Below are positions 1 to 9,834 of a stretch of DNA of 64,000 nucleotides, in pieces. Position 1 is the first letter of the stretch. Each line of letters begins with the position of its first letter. Made by a program: the position numbers and the translations under genes. The notes beneath the pieces are model-generated. The model saw nothing but the letters and a program-made list of their open reading frames with translations. It was not told the DNA's origin and ran no database searches. This DNA is from Parastagonospora avenae f. sp. tritici 18332-5 (Eukaryota > Ascomycota > Dothideomycetes > Pleosporales > Phaeosphaeriaceae): NCBI GenBank assembly GCA_022559985.1, contig JAFJTR010000074.1, positions 85,569 through 149,568 of the forward strand. The letters are read 5' to 3'.

Positions 1-23
1 CAACTCACACTCGGCACCCAACC

Positions 24-1170
24 ATGGAGGCCGCAGCATTGAAGACCTGGGGTAAGTCCATTTGATATCTAGTCCACGATCTCATTCCCATACACCCCGC
101 AATGCCCCGCCACAGCACCACATCCTAACAAACACGCAGAGCTCGAGAACTCGGTCAAGCTCGTCGACCCAACCAAAGATGCGCTCTACTCGTACTCCTC
201 CTCGGCCCAAAAGTCCATGGACGAGGCCCACCCATGGCGCACCGATCCGCACTACTTCACCTCTGTGCGCGTCTCCGCCGTCGCCATGCTCAAGATGGTC
301 ATGCACGCGCGCTCCGGCGGCTCTCTCGAAGTCATGGGCCTGATGATGGGCAAGATCGAAGCGCACACATTCGTCGTCACCGACGCCTTCCGCCTGCCCG
401 TCGAGGGCACCGAGACGCGCGTCAATGCCCAGGACGAGGCGAACGAGTACATGGTTGAGTTCTTGCAGCGCGCGCGGGACCAGGGGCAGATGGACAATGC
501 GGTCGGATGGTATCATTCTCATCCGGGCTATGGCTGCTGGTTGTCCGGTATTGACGTCAATACGCAGAAGACGCAGCAGCAGTTCTCGGACCCGTTCTGC
601 GCTATTGTCATTGATCCTGATCGCACGGTCAGCGCGGGCAAGGTTGAGATTGGCGCGTTCCGCACGTTCCCAGCGGCGTATATCGAGGAGCAGGAGAAGG
701 TCACGAGCAAGACTGGCGGCGGCGGTGGGGCTGATAGTGATGGGTTCCAGACGATTCCGCTGGGCAAGATTGAGGACTTCGGCGCTCATGCTGCGCACTA
801 CTACTCGCTCGAGGTCTCGCACTACAAATCCTCGCTTGACACCAAGATCCTGGAAGCCCTGTGGAACAAGTACTGGGTACAGACGTTGTCCTCGTCGCCG
901 CTGATTTCGAACCGTGATTATGGCACCAACCAGATTAGCGATTTGGCGCGCAAGATCCAGCAGGAGACGAGCAGCAGTAAGCGGTACAAGACCATGACAG
1001 CAGGCACTGGAAACGAGAAGGACCAACTTGCTAAGCTGGGTGCGGCGGGTAGCAAGATTGCGCGGGAGGAGGACATGGGATTGTTGGCGGCCAAGGTCAA
1101 GGACCAGGTGTTCAACCTCAAGGGCGGCGCTCAAGAGCCTGTCAGCCAGGAGGTCGAGATGAAGAGCTGA
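24..1170 (+). CDS. CSN5: COP9 signalosome subunit 5 (JAMM deneddylase)
   Basis: This is the catalytic metalloprotease subunit of the COP9 signalosome, which removes Nedd8 from cullins and so controls cullin-RING ubiquitin ligases in nucleus and cytosol. Two exons, 24-51 and 140-1170, give 352 aa; the intron is GTAAGT...CAG and the 28-nt first exon restores an in-frame N-terminus. The MPN+/JAMM signature is complete: Glu about residue 73, His135, His137 in the motif HSHPGYGCWLSGID, and Asp148, which is the zinc-binding and catalytic set expected for Csn5 rather than an inactive MPN- subunit. Length and spacing match the family. The downstream neighbour is convergent (uL4m ends 184 bp away). 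The identification is firm; the exact start rests on the splice and on the ATG 24-26. Confidence 0.95.
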
Positions 1171-1354
1171 ACAGGCGGTATGAGGACCGAGATGTTACTT
1201 CTTGCAAAGCATAGTTAGGCGTTATGGCGCGGCTGGAAGGATGGATTAGATGAAGATATGACATGACATGATCTCACATTAATTCTTCCTATGGAGGAAG
1301 CAATGCTGCACATATCATACATTCTCAAAGCGTGAAGACATAATGTACACGACT

Positions 1355-3093
1355 CTACTTCTTTGCTCCCTCAGTCTTTGCAACCTCCTCTGGCGCCTCC
1401 ACCTCATCCATCTCCGGCTCCTGAGCGGCAGCTAGTTCAGTCTCCTTCCTCTCGACCTCATCCGTCAATTCGTCAATCATATTCTGCGCCTTTGTCTGCG
1501 CCCGCCAATCCTTCTTGAGAGTCGCGACCTTGAGTTCTCTGCTCGCCACGTCTAATTTGGCCTTTGAGATATCCAAGTCTCTCTCGTCTACCTTAAGACG
1601 CTCATCGCTGGCCCTACTCCTGCTATCCTCCGCGGCATCTTCCTTGCCTATCAGAGCCTGCGCCTCAGCGCGATGCTCCCACACCTGCGCAGCTAAAATG
1701 GCCGCTTCATGCTGCATTTCCTGGTCCTGCACCGCCAGCCTTGCAGCTTCGAGTTCCAGGACTTCTCCGTCAAGAGGAGATACCTTGGAGCTTGATTCCG
1801 CACGCTCCAAGAGGATGGTGCGCTGCTGGCCGAGCTGTTGGCTGCGGGGGAAATCGAACTCATACTTGATGTATTCGGACCATGAGAGACCGCCGGTAAC
1901 GCGTCGGAAATGGAGTTCCTTGGCTTCGGCGAGGAGGTTGTATGCGGATATACTGAGCTCGGTGCGTTGCTGGCCCTCGGGCATGGTGGTAGCACGCTCC
2001 CAGCGCTTGTCGGCCACGTCCTCGTAGAGTGTTGGGCGCGCGATGTCCAGTTGCTTTGGGTCGAGTTCCTCAATCTGCTGGAGTTCGCGGAACTCGGCCC
2101 AGCCGAGTATGCTTTCAAGCTCTTTAGGTGGGGATTCCCGGATGAAGGACTTGTGCCATGGCTGGACGGTCTTGTTTGTGAGATCTTCTTGGTGCGAGAA
2201 GAGGATGTTGTGCAGAGCTTCGCGCTCGATCATAACGCGGGAGAGTTCGAGGAGGTTCTTGACGTCGACTTCCTCCCATGTGAGAGCCTGTCCGCCACGG
2301 CCCATTTGCTCGAGTGCGTCTTCGAGGAGGGGTCGCTCTTCCACTGTGACCAGGAGGCTGCGTCCCCTCCCTCGTATCTTTTCGTGATACTTGAAAACAT
2401 CGCCGAGCAGGCGAGGAGATGGGCTCTCGATCTCTATGGCATTGTCCACGATGATCAGCTCGCCTTTGCGGAAGCGGTATGAGAGTGCTGTTCGCCATGC
2501 CAGATCGTACACCTTCTTCGGTAACTCGGTTGCAAAGTCGCGGGGCTTGGGGCCAAATGCCACACCTCCACCTCTGAGCATGGGCGACATCCTGTCTCCC
2601 AGACGTGCGCGACCAGAGCCCTTCTGTGGCCGGATCTTCCTTCTTGAGCCGTGGACCTCATGCCGAGTCTTGGTCGAGGCGGTTCCGAGACGGGTTGAAT
2701 CTCCCTCGTATATAACAGCGCGGTGTAATATGTCTCTTCGCGTGGGCAGATGGAGGTGGTTCGCAGGATATGTCTGGAATCGGAGGGGCTCGAGGGAAGG
2801 AAATTGGTGTATTGTCGCAAGCACTGTCTGCTTCTCAAGAGGTTTGACGGGCGTGTAGTCGGCGGCGGAGGTCGCTATTGGGGCTATAGGGGCCTGCGAG
2901 GAGGCAGATGTGGTTATTGATCGGGCATATGGCTTGGACAGACATTTCTGTAAAGTATTAGCAGTGTGCATATTTGCGTCTCTCACGGGTGGCGCACTGT
3001 GCAGCGAGGCGTGAGCGCATCCTGCCGTATCGGCAGTCTGCTCAATTGCAATGTGGCGCCCCGGATCGGCGTTGACATCCTCGAGGAAGCCAT
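1355..3093 (-). CDS. Mitochondrial large ribosomal subunit protein uL4m
   Basis: Predicted component of the mitochondrial 54S/large ribosomal subunit (bacterial L4 family). Proposed exons are 3093-2998 and 2947-1355, with a 50-nt intron (donor GTGCGC, branch-like GCTAAT, acceptor CAG), giving about 562 aa. Exon 1 encodes an Arg-rich start (MASSRMSTPIRG) that fits a mitochondrial presequence. The L4 core is at roughly residues 60-230, with the family motif GSRRKIRPQKGSGRARLG and a GGVAFGP segment. The protein is about twice the length of bacterial L4 because of a C-terminal half rich in charged, coiled-coil-like sequence. The exon 1 donor is weak: a stronger GTGAGA lies 11 nt downstream but gives the wrong frame and a 39-nt intron. 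It is divergent from mL38, another mitoribosomal gene. Family assignment is firm; the 5' splice is moderate. Confidence 0.88.
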
Positions 3094-3220
3094 GCCGGAA
3101 AGTCGTGGTTCAGAAGTTGCGGAGTTGACAATGTCAAAAGTGTGCCAAGACCGCGGCATCCTAACATTTTCTAGCACTCAGAGCTTTGAACAGGACACCA
3201 ACGACGCCTCTAATACCGCC
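3094..3220. promoter_or_regulatory. Divergent promoter between uL4m and mL38
   Basis: Only 127 bp separate the two inferred start codons of oppositely transcribed mitochondrial ribosomal protein genes, so both must be driven from this interval or from within each other's 5' exons. I see no clear TATA box. The inference is from layout only. Confidence 0.5.
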
Positions 3221-4643
3221 ATGGCATCTGCTGCGCCGTCCGCACGGCAATTCAGCACGTGTCTACGCTGTATTCGACATGTCTCCAGCGCCAATAGCAC
3301 CCCGCGCCGCTTTCTGTCATCCTCTGCGGTAGCCCGCGAAGAAGTACAGGCACAATCTTCGACTCCAGCACCGCCGGCCCCACCGCCCTCGGACGATAAG
3401 ACGCTCACCGATTCCAAGGATACGAAGGCAATCCCGGACTTTATGCAAAAATGGGGAAATCTGGACCCCCAGACCGTCGAGAACAAGAAGCTGGAACGCC
3501 GTCTGCTGCGGAGGGAAGGTGTGCAGCCCGTTGGTTCTCGTCGTCGCCGTGCTGCCCTCGGACGATCTGCTTTGAAACAGGCGCCCGAGATTCCGTTCGA
3601 GCAGCTCCCATATCAATGCTTCCAGGAGGCGAGGAAGATCCTTTTGGAGGACAGGCAGGAAAAGATCAAGGCGATTGAGACTCAGCAGTTGAGGATCAAG
3701 AACTTGACAGAGCAAGATCCTGCCGTAAGTGGAGGGCAGAACGCCAAGAAGATCCGGCTGGAGAGCATGCGAAAGCATCTGGAAGAGCTTGTAATTCTGG
3801 CGGACATCAATGACCCCATAGTCAAGAGGAAATTCGAGGACGGTGAAGGTATGCTGTGTCTCCCACGCTAGGTCTGTACAAGCTAACGAACGGGTAGGCG
3901 ACATGGACAAACCGATATATCGACATCTTGCGGAGAAAAAGTGGCGGTCATACAAGCGTCTCGTCCTCGATCAGCGCCTGACCCAGATGAACGTCGTTCC
4001 CGATTTCCTCCCTACCCTCGACGTTGTCGCAGACATTGATATCGGTTTTGGAAGGAAACCGGTGGCGCCAGGTGAATTTGTGGAATCCTTCATTAGTGAG
4101 AAGATGCCTCGACTCAAAGTGCAGGCCTTTACGCCTGGTGAGCGACTTGTCACCGTTGTGGTTGTCGACGGCGATGTGCCTGTGGTGGAGGAAGACAGCT
4201 TCGCGTCCCGTTGCCACTTTGTTGCATGCAACATTCCGTTGTCCCCGACTCGAACATCTATCCCCCTGCAGCGCATTGCACAGGAAGACGCCAAGGCTAC
4301 GGATGCCTCTGCAAAGAAGATAGCTCTGCCCTGGGCTGTACCCTGGGCCCACAAGGGTGCGCCATACCATCGCCTGGCGATTTTCGTTATGGAACAGAAG
4401 GAAGCAAAGCCACTTGACATGGGCAAGCTCAGCGCAACGAAGCGTGAGAAGTTCAACCTACGGAGCTTCGTCGACAAGCACAAACTGAGCCCCATTACTG
4501 CGACCCTGTTCAGGACACAATGGGACGAGACGATGGCAGGTGTCATGGAGCGCGCTGGCCTGAAAGACCAGATCGGCATCGAGCTCAAGAGGAGAAGAGT
4601 TGAGCCGCTGCCTTACAAGAGGCGTACCGAGCGCATGCGCTGA
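3221..4643 (+). CDS. Mitochondrial large ribosomal subunit protein mL38 (MRPL35 family)
   Basis: Predicted mitoribosomal large-subunit protein containing a phosphatidylethanolamine-binding-protein (PEBP) fold, as in yeast Mrpl35/mammalian mL38. Exons 3221-3848 and 3898-4643 (49-nt intron, GTATGC, GCTAAC branch site, TAG acceptor) give 457 aa. The N-terminus is Ser/Arg-rich and low in acidic residues, consistent with mitochondrial import. A Pro-rich linker, a basic helix-rich middle and then the PEBP-like half (about residues 230-430) follow. The C-terminus is strongly basic (KRRRVEPLPYKRRTERMR), as in many rRNA-binding proteins. The partner gene uL4m is transcribed from the same short promoter. 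An upstream in-frame extension exists on this strand, but the ATG at 3221 begins the presequence-like segment and lies just outside the divergent gene's first exon. Confidence 0.88.
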
Positions 4644-5003
4644 GGATGTAGTGTGTAATACGTATAAGTACCGCAGTGAGTGTGTGATGGTCACAATCTC
4701 GTTGCATGTATCATATCGCTCACCATTTCTTGCGAGCGTAGACACGGCATCTCCGACTCTGTGTTAATGAGGTGTGGTGAGGTTGCCAGGTCGTGCCTTC
4801 CCTCACAACCGTGCCTTCTCGCTCAACAACATCATCGGCGCCTGCCTCATTGCAAGACCCCGCATTTCTCGTATCCAAGCTTCGAGCTATTATATTCCCC
4901 TCCTTCCTCGAATTAATGCCACTCATGTCTCGCCTCTTCACCTTGCACCATTGCTCGAGCAATTCTCTCACATTGTAGCCATCCCCCCTTAGCGCATCGA
5001 ACC
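4644..5003. other. Gene-free stretch
   Basis: 3' flank of mL38 and 5' flank of the next gene. It contains pyrimidine-rich sequence and short unsupported reading frames only. Confidence 0.5.
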
Positions 5004-6758
5004 ATGGCACCAAGCTGCCCTCTTTTCCCCGGGCCTATCCTGCCTTCATGTGCGCAAGCCGCTTTGGCCATCACTATCCTACGGACAAAGCCTGCAGATG
5101 TCACAATCCGCGGTCAGTGCCGTCCGGCTGACTTGATGACTGCCGAAGCTGAACTTGATAGATTATGTCCTGCGGCTTCGAGAGCACTGCAAGTCAGGAA
5201 GACCGGCGGAATCTCCAGAAGAGCGCGAACATTACCTCGACCTTGTGAGCTATTGGCGAGAGCAGTGTCAGAAGGCTCATGATGAGTGCGATCGACTTCA
5301 GAGCATAAATATCCGACTCGAGAGATCGAATCACCAGTTGTCCCAGCGAACCAATATATTTTCAGACGAGCCCCCCAGCGTAACCAGTACTGAGCGGCCC
5401 AGTACGGCCGTCCCTGCGAAAGCCAGCACGGCTACAAATACACGTGCCAGCACAGCCAACAATGCGGCAAAGCGGCAAGCTCCTGCATCACTCACACGGC
5501 CGCCAAAGCGTCCAAAAGCTTCGGCTGCCAAAGCACCGGAACAGAGCATTTCGCAAACCCAAGATGGCATCGAGAGTGACTTCGAGTTCCTGGAAGGTCT
5601 GGGCAATGGTGACTAGTCCCACACTTTTTACGTTGCTGGACGTGCACATTATCTAACATTTTATCAGATGGCAAGCTCCTCCTTGAATCTCTATACACCA
5701 CGCATCAAATGTGTAGAGCATCAGCACCAGATGCAGAAACACTGTGCCGGCAATTGGTTCGCACATCAAGCGCACTCGCCAACATCATCCGCCTCATTGC
5801 TCACAATCACGAACATCTTTCACGGAAAGGAAGAAAGACTCCAGGTGCACAGTCGCTGGGCGATGATAGGTCAGACTTCTCGCAGGCCCTTACCATATCT
5901 GCCCGCGCGTTTATGTCAGTACTTGTTGGGGTGACTAAGATGATGGATGCGTCGAGTGACGACCGTCTTCCAAGCTTGGTCGTGTGTGAACTAGCCGAGA
6001 CATTCAAGGCTGGACTCATGGCTATCGAGCTATCGGCACAGCATACGGCCGACGTGTCTTTTTCAGCGCCCGTTCCAACACAAAAGGGCAAAGCGAAGGC
6101 GTTTATACCGAAGGAATCTATACCAGCTCGTTCTGTGGCTCATTTTCTCGTTGGTCTAATGGGTCTTCTAGACAAGACCAATGCCGTCCATCAGAAGTTG
6201 TTCGATGCTTTTGCCTTCCTCTTACTCGAACGTGCAGGGAAGCGGCTCTATTATTGCACATTCGGGCGGCATCGTAGCGCCACCATTGAAGAAGACCTGG
6301 CGCCTCTTCCTGAGCCTTCCAACCCGGCAGCGAAAGCCCAAAATGAATACCAAGTAATGGGTATTCGCCTTGAGTTGAAAGCCCTGGTCTTGATTCTCGA
6401 GCGAGCAATGGGCCTAGCTCCACACCACATGAACCCCACAAACGGCAAAGCAGCAAAGGGCCAAGATTCGAATCGCCTCCGTCGAACGCTGAGCATGAAG
6501 ATATTGCCCGCCGCTCCGAAAGGCCGACTCAGCCCACTCGCTAAGGATCGACTGCAGCGTACACTTGTCGCTTGCATGTATGGGAGCAAGCAGGACGATG
6601 AATTCTTGGACATTCTTACGAAGCCAATGCCGGCTATGCGTATTGGTACCCTGTCTAATGTAGCAAAGATTGAAGATAAAGATGTGGAACAATGGTACAA
6701 AGAGGAGGTCTGGAGGCTTGTAGGATGGGACATAATGGCCCGTGAGGGCGGATGGTGA
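5004..6758 (+). CDS. Conserved-looking fungal protein of unknown function
   Basis: I do not recognise a named family. A three-exon model (5004-5112, 5162-5608, 5668-6758) gives 548 aa. The second intron is clear (GTGACT, CTAAC branch, CAG). The first intron is less certain: GTCAGT is used as a donor elsewhere in this window and GATAG as an acceptor, and the join keeps frame. The N-terminal part is helical and charged (REHCKSGRPAESPEEREHY, then a WREQCQKAHDECDRL coiled-coil-like segment), followed by a Thr/Ala/Pro-rich linker with a basic KRPKAS patch that could be a nuclear signal, and a long alpha-helical C-terminal region. An alternative start at ATG 5136 (MTAEAE) would read naturally into the conserved part only if one base were absent near 5154. 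Confidence 0.7.
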
Positions 6759-7001
6759 GCCACAGGCTGCTCACTATAACAATAGCTGGAGCAAAGATTG
6801 GGTGCCTTACTCCATATTCGATATGCCAGGATCTAGTTGCGCTTCTACAGTACAGGTCTCCTCGAAATCCCATCTCTCGGCGCGAATATCGCGTGCCTCT
6901 TAGATGTGATGAAAGACCATACTCTAGCAACCACCTTTTATAAGGCCGACTAATGGCACAAATCGAAGCAAGCGACAAATTCAAGTTCCAGCGCAGTTCC
7001 A

Positions 7002-7841
7002 TCACTCATCTGGGGGTGTAAGTAGCCCTCCAACCACGTCGTGATTTGAATCAATCACGTAGCCGCCCTTCTCGAGAAAGAAACGAAGTATCATCTCCGC
7101 AGCAGCTTTCGAGTCATCATCTGCATCAATAGCCTTCAAAGCTTCATCCAACCTATCCGTGTCCCAGTCCGGCCCAAAGAAGTACTTGATGCACTCGCTG
7201 TTCACAAAATGATCGAATTCGAAGTGCCCTTGCAAAGTAAGAATTCGTCCTGGCTCGTAGATTCCCTGGACTGCGCAGTGGTCTGTACTCCCAAACGTCA
7301 TCCACTCCGCCGGCAATGACTCTACATCAGGTATGACAACATGATCGCGGTGCACAAATTGCAAGCGCATCTTCTCGTCGAGCAGTGTACCTTGTCTCTC
7401 AAATGCCCTCAATAACCTTTCGTGCAGCCTGATTTCCTTGACGCCGATTTCCCAACCCTTTGGATCCATTTCAACGCGCACTCCATGCTCTTTCAATAGA
7501 CTTTGGCACATGATCTGGTGGCCGAAACAGCTCCCGAAGATCTTTACGCTTGGGTAGTGAAAGTATACTTCGCGGATGTAAGCTTCCAGTGTGCGTATCC
7601 AGGGTATGTCGTCGTATGCGGAATTTGCTGAGCCGCTGATGATGATGGCGTCAAAGTTGTCGAGTGATGAGGGATATTGATTCTTCATCACGTCGAAGTC
7701 TGAGGATTGGATTGTGATACTTGGTGATGCGCGGGCGAGGAGTTGGTGGAATATGCGGCCGTAAGTGGGGGCTCGTTGGGCGAATACATTTGGGACGGGG
7801 ATGTCGGCGTTGAGCATGCAGATGCGTATTGTGGAAGCCAT
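7002..7841 (-). CDS. Class I glutamine amidotransferase-like protein
   Basis: Cytosolic GATase1-fold protein of 279 aa, single exon. It has the nucleophile elbow GSCFGHQ with the catalytic Cys and a downstream GHFEF motif supplying the His and Glu of the triad. The SGS motif near residue 80 matches the oxyanion region. It resembles the stand-alone GMP-synthase-like amidotransferases of fungi and plants (some act as gamma-glutamyl peptidases), so it lacks an attached synthetase domain and its substrate cannot be told from sequence. I chose the ATG at 7841 because MASTIRICMLNAD begins the first beta strand of the fold; 29 extra in-frame residues upstream look like leader sequence without homology. 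The upstream neighbour is a MYND gene on the same strand, with no sign of co-function. Confidence 0.88.
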   Translation of the reverse strand: MASTIRICMLNADIPVPNVFAQRAPTYGRIFHQLLARASPSITIQSSDFDVMKNQYPSSLDNFDAIIISGSANSAYDDIPWIRTLEAYIREVYFHYPSVKIFGSCFGHQIMCQSLLKEHGVRVEMDPKGWEIGVKEIRLHERLLRAFERQGTLLDEKMRLQFVHRDHVVIPDVESLPAEWMTFGSTDHCAVQGIYEPGRILTLQGHFEFDHFVNSECIKYFFGPDWDTDRLDEALKAIDADDDSKAAAEMILRFFLEKGGYVIDSNHDVVGGLLTPPDE

Positions 7842-8230
7842 TTCGTTCAATCTGGAAATCGTGAGTGGTTTTGTAGGATGGGTGTGGTGCTTCAATGTTA
7901 TCGTAGGGTGCAGTGTATATCTGCCCAATCTGGTGGAGCATATTAGCCGCTAATAAGCGCCTTATCGCGGATTATGGATACCACTTAGATAATGAGTTAT
8001 GGAGTGCTCGTCTGTCCGACTTCGAATTTACATGTCACATTCTAGATATGTGTACGATGCTGTACATAGACTGTAGAGCGGATTGATGCGTTGATTGGTG
8101 ACTATGATGGCCTTCCATTCCATTCAAAAATAGCTTATGCAATTTGGTGTTGCTGTGTAACAACCTCGGAACCGGCCAGCTTTCTAATGGTCCGTCTGGA
8201 GTACCTTGAGTGGATGTCGCATTGACAAAC
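7842..8230. other. Gene-free stretch
   Basis: 5' flank of the amidotransferase and 3' flank of the MYND gene. No RNA gene or repeat was seen. Confidence 0.4.
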
Positions 8231-8884
8231 TCATGCAGGCTCGCACTCTCGCTTGTGTTTCTTCCATCTCTTCTTCTGACAATCTGTCGAGCAGTATTTC
8301 TCGTCCTTGCACCTTGCGCACATCAACAATGGCTTGTCATCGTCACGCTTGTCTTTTCCACACGCTGCGCACCCGTCCGGAAAACAGTCCAAGTGGTTGG
8401 CCAGCATCTTGATCTCATCTGTGAACTCGACTCCACCGTCGTCAGAGTATCCAACACTCGCATTCATCTTATTCAACTGGCCCGTCTCATCAATGGTCAA
8501 CATCTTCGCCTGAAGAGCTCTCCCAATGACATCTTGGAACATGGGAGAAGAATTTGGATCCTGCGGATCGACCTGCGCAGCTAGATACTGAAATGTCCGC
8601 AAAACAAAGTCCCACATGAAATAGACTTTGTTCTTGCTATTTGCAGGTGTCGCAAAAGTTTGCTGTAGATTTGGAACCATCGCGGGATGCTCGATCAACA
8701 GTTTCGCCAATCGTTGATGGGTAAGAAAGAGATGCTTATATGCTGGGTGTGCATCTGGTGCTGGCTGGAAGAGAAGGAAAAATTTCGTGAAATCGGACCT
8801 TGTTGTTTTCTTCGTGTCGGGCGACATGTACTCTCCGGTTGCCTCAAGGATAGGAATGACTGCAGGCCACTTTGGGCTGTGCAT
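8231..8884 (-). CDS. MYND-type zinc finger protein (5' end unresolved)
   Basis: The core of 217 residues ends in a C-terminal MYND finger: CAACGK, CARC, YCSTDC and the last HKREC supply the eight zinc ligands. The region before it is helical (LFLTHQRLAKLLIEHPAMVP). The 5' end is ambiguous. An uninterrupted model adds an exon at 9113-9008 and a 52-nt intron (8956-9007), extending the frame to 276 aa. However, the other frame just upstream reads LFFGFLQTITDKPIDQK, far more protein-like, and would join the core (AVDTIINMHSPKW) only if one A were restored in the run at 8907-8910. That version would start at ATG 9016 with a 9-nt first exon. Either the gene has a one-base deletion or the first model is right. 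MYND fingers usually mediate protein interaction; no enzymatic domain is visible. Confidence 0.75.
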   Translation of the reverse strand: MHSPKWPAVIPILEATGEYMSPDTKKTTRSDFTKFFLLFQPAPDAHPAYKHLFLTHQRLAKLLIEHPAMVPNLQQTFATPANSKNKVYFMWDFVLRTFQYLAAQVDPQDPNSSPMFQDVIGRALQAKMLTIDETGQLNKMNASVGYSDDGGVEFTDEIKMLANHLDCFPDGCAACGKDKRDDDKPLLMCARCKDEKYCSTDCQKKRWKKHKRECEPA

Positions 8885-9141
8885 GTTGATGATTGTGTCG
8901 ACGGCTTTTGGTCGATGGGCTTGTCCGTGATGGTTTGTAGAAAGCCAAAGAATAGCTGGGTTTTCTTAGCAAACGCGCAGGCTGGTTCCTTCCTATATAA
9001 GCTCTACCATGCTCATGGACAGGTGTCGATATTTCAGAGAGACACAAGGAATGGTTCGTACGCGTTCTGACCCCACTTTCCTCCGCACCTTTAATTAGCT
9101 TCGAACTCAACATAACCATTCCACCATCTCCCCTTCCCATC

Positions 9142-9834
9142 ATGAGCTCCACAGGGACTACAACTTGCGCTGCTTGCAAGCGGCAGCCGGATGCTGGAGA
9201 GCCAGCATTTCAGCGATGCAGTGGCTGCAAAGCCCTGTCGTACTGCTCCAAAGCTTGCCAACAGTCGCACTGGAATTCCCAAAAACAATCATGCAAGATC
9301 ATCGCTCTCGACAACAGCGCGAAAGCGACTGCCGCGACACACATTGGCGATATAGTGAACGTTGTGCGTCTTGCTTGTACGAAAGAGCCTGGCACATTCT
9401 GGGAGGTCGACATCCCAGCTGATCATTCGATATTTGAAAAGACAATTCTGGAGGTTCCCGCCATTCTGGACATTCCGCTGGTAATTCATCGCGTCGGCAC
9501 CTAGTCAAACAACCGCGCCGATCTCGACTGTCAAATTGCTAGGTACCTCAACGTCACATACGAGGATGGGCTTGCTCCTCCACAGTGGCAATCGCACGTC
9601 GGCACGTGCCTGGTCGCTCGCAAGGACAAGAAGCCTCTGACCAGCCAGCGTCTCGAAGCGGTGTAGATGTACATTGATAGACTGATGGATTACTATGGTG
9701 AACAGGGTCCCAGGGAGGTGTAGAAGCAGATAACCAGGCAGCGTTTCGAGAAATGGGTTGAGAAATATAAAGAGAACAAGGCAGAGAACGGACGCACGGA
9801 GTGGAAAGATGTTGGCAGCTTATATGATCTTTGA
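9142..9834 (+). pseudogene. MYND zinc finger gene with three in-frame TAG codons
   Basis: The frame opening at ATG 9142 encodes an N-terminal MYND finger (CAACKRQPDAGEPAFQRCSGC, then YCSKACQQSHW and a final C). It reads 120 residues to TAG at 9502, but the same frame continues with protein-like sequence to TGA at 9832, interrupted only by TAG at 9664 and 9721. All three stops are TAG and sit where Gln (CAG) would be natural, that is, C-to-T at CpA, the RIP preference. A truncated 120-aa product could still be made. The gene is head-to-head with another MYND gene. Readthrough of three TAG codons is much less likely than decay. The finger assignment is strong; the pseudogene call is a reading of the downstream frame. 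Confidence 0.7.

Noticed and set aside
82..1134. 350-codon open frame on the minus strand over CSN5
   Set aside because: Antisense shadow of a GC-biased coding region; no domain, while the plus strand is clearly CSN5.
9142..9834. Programmed readthrough or stop-codon reassignment of TAG
   Set aside because: Other genes in the window end normally with TAG, TAA or TGA, and the pattern fits C-to-T decay.
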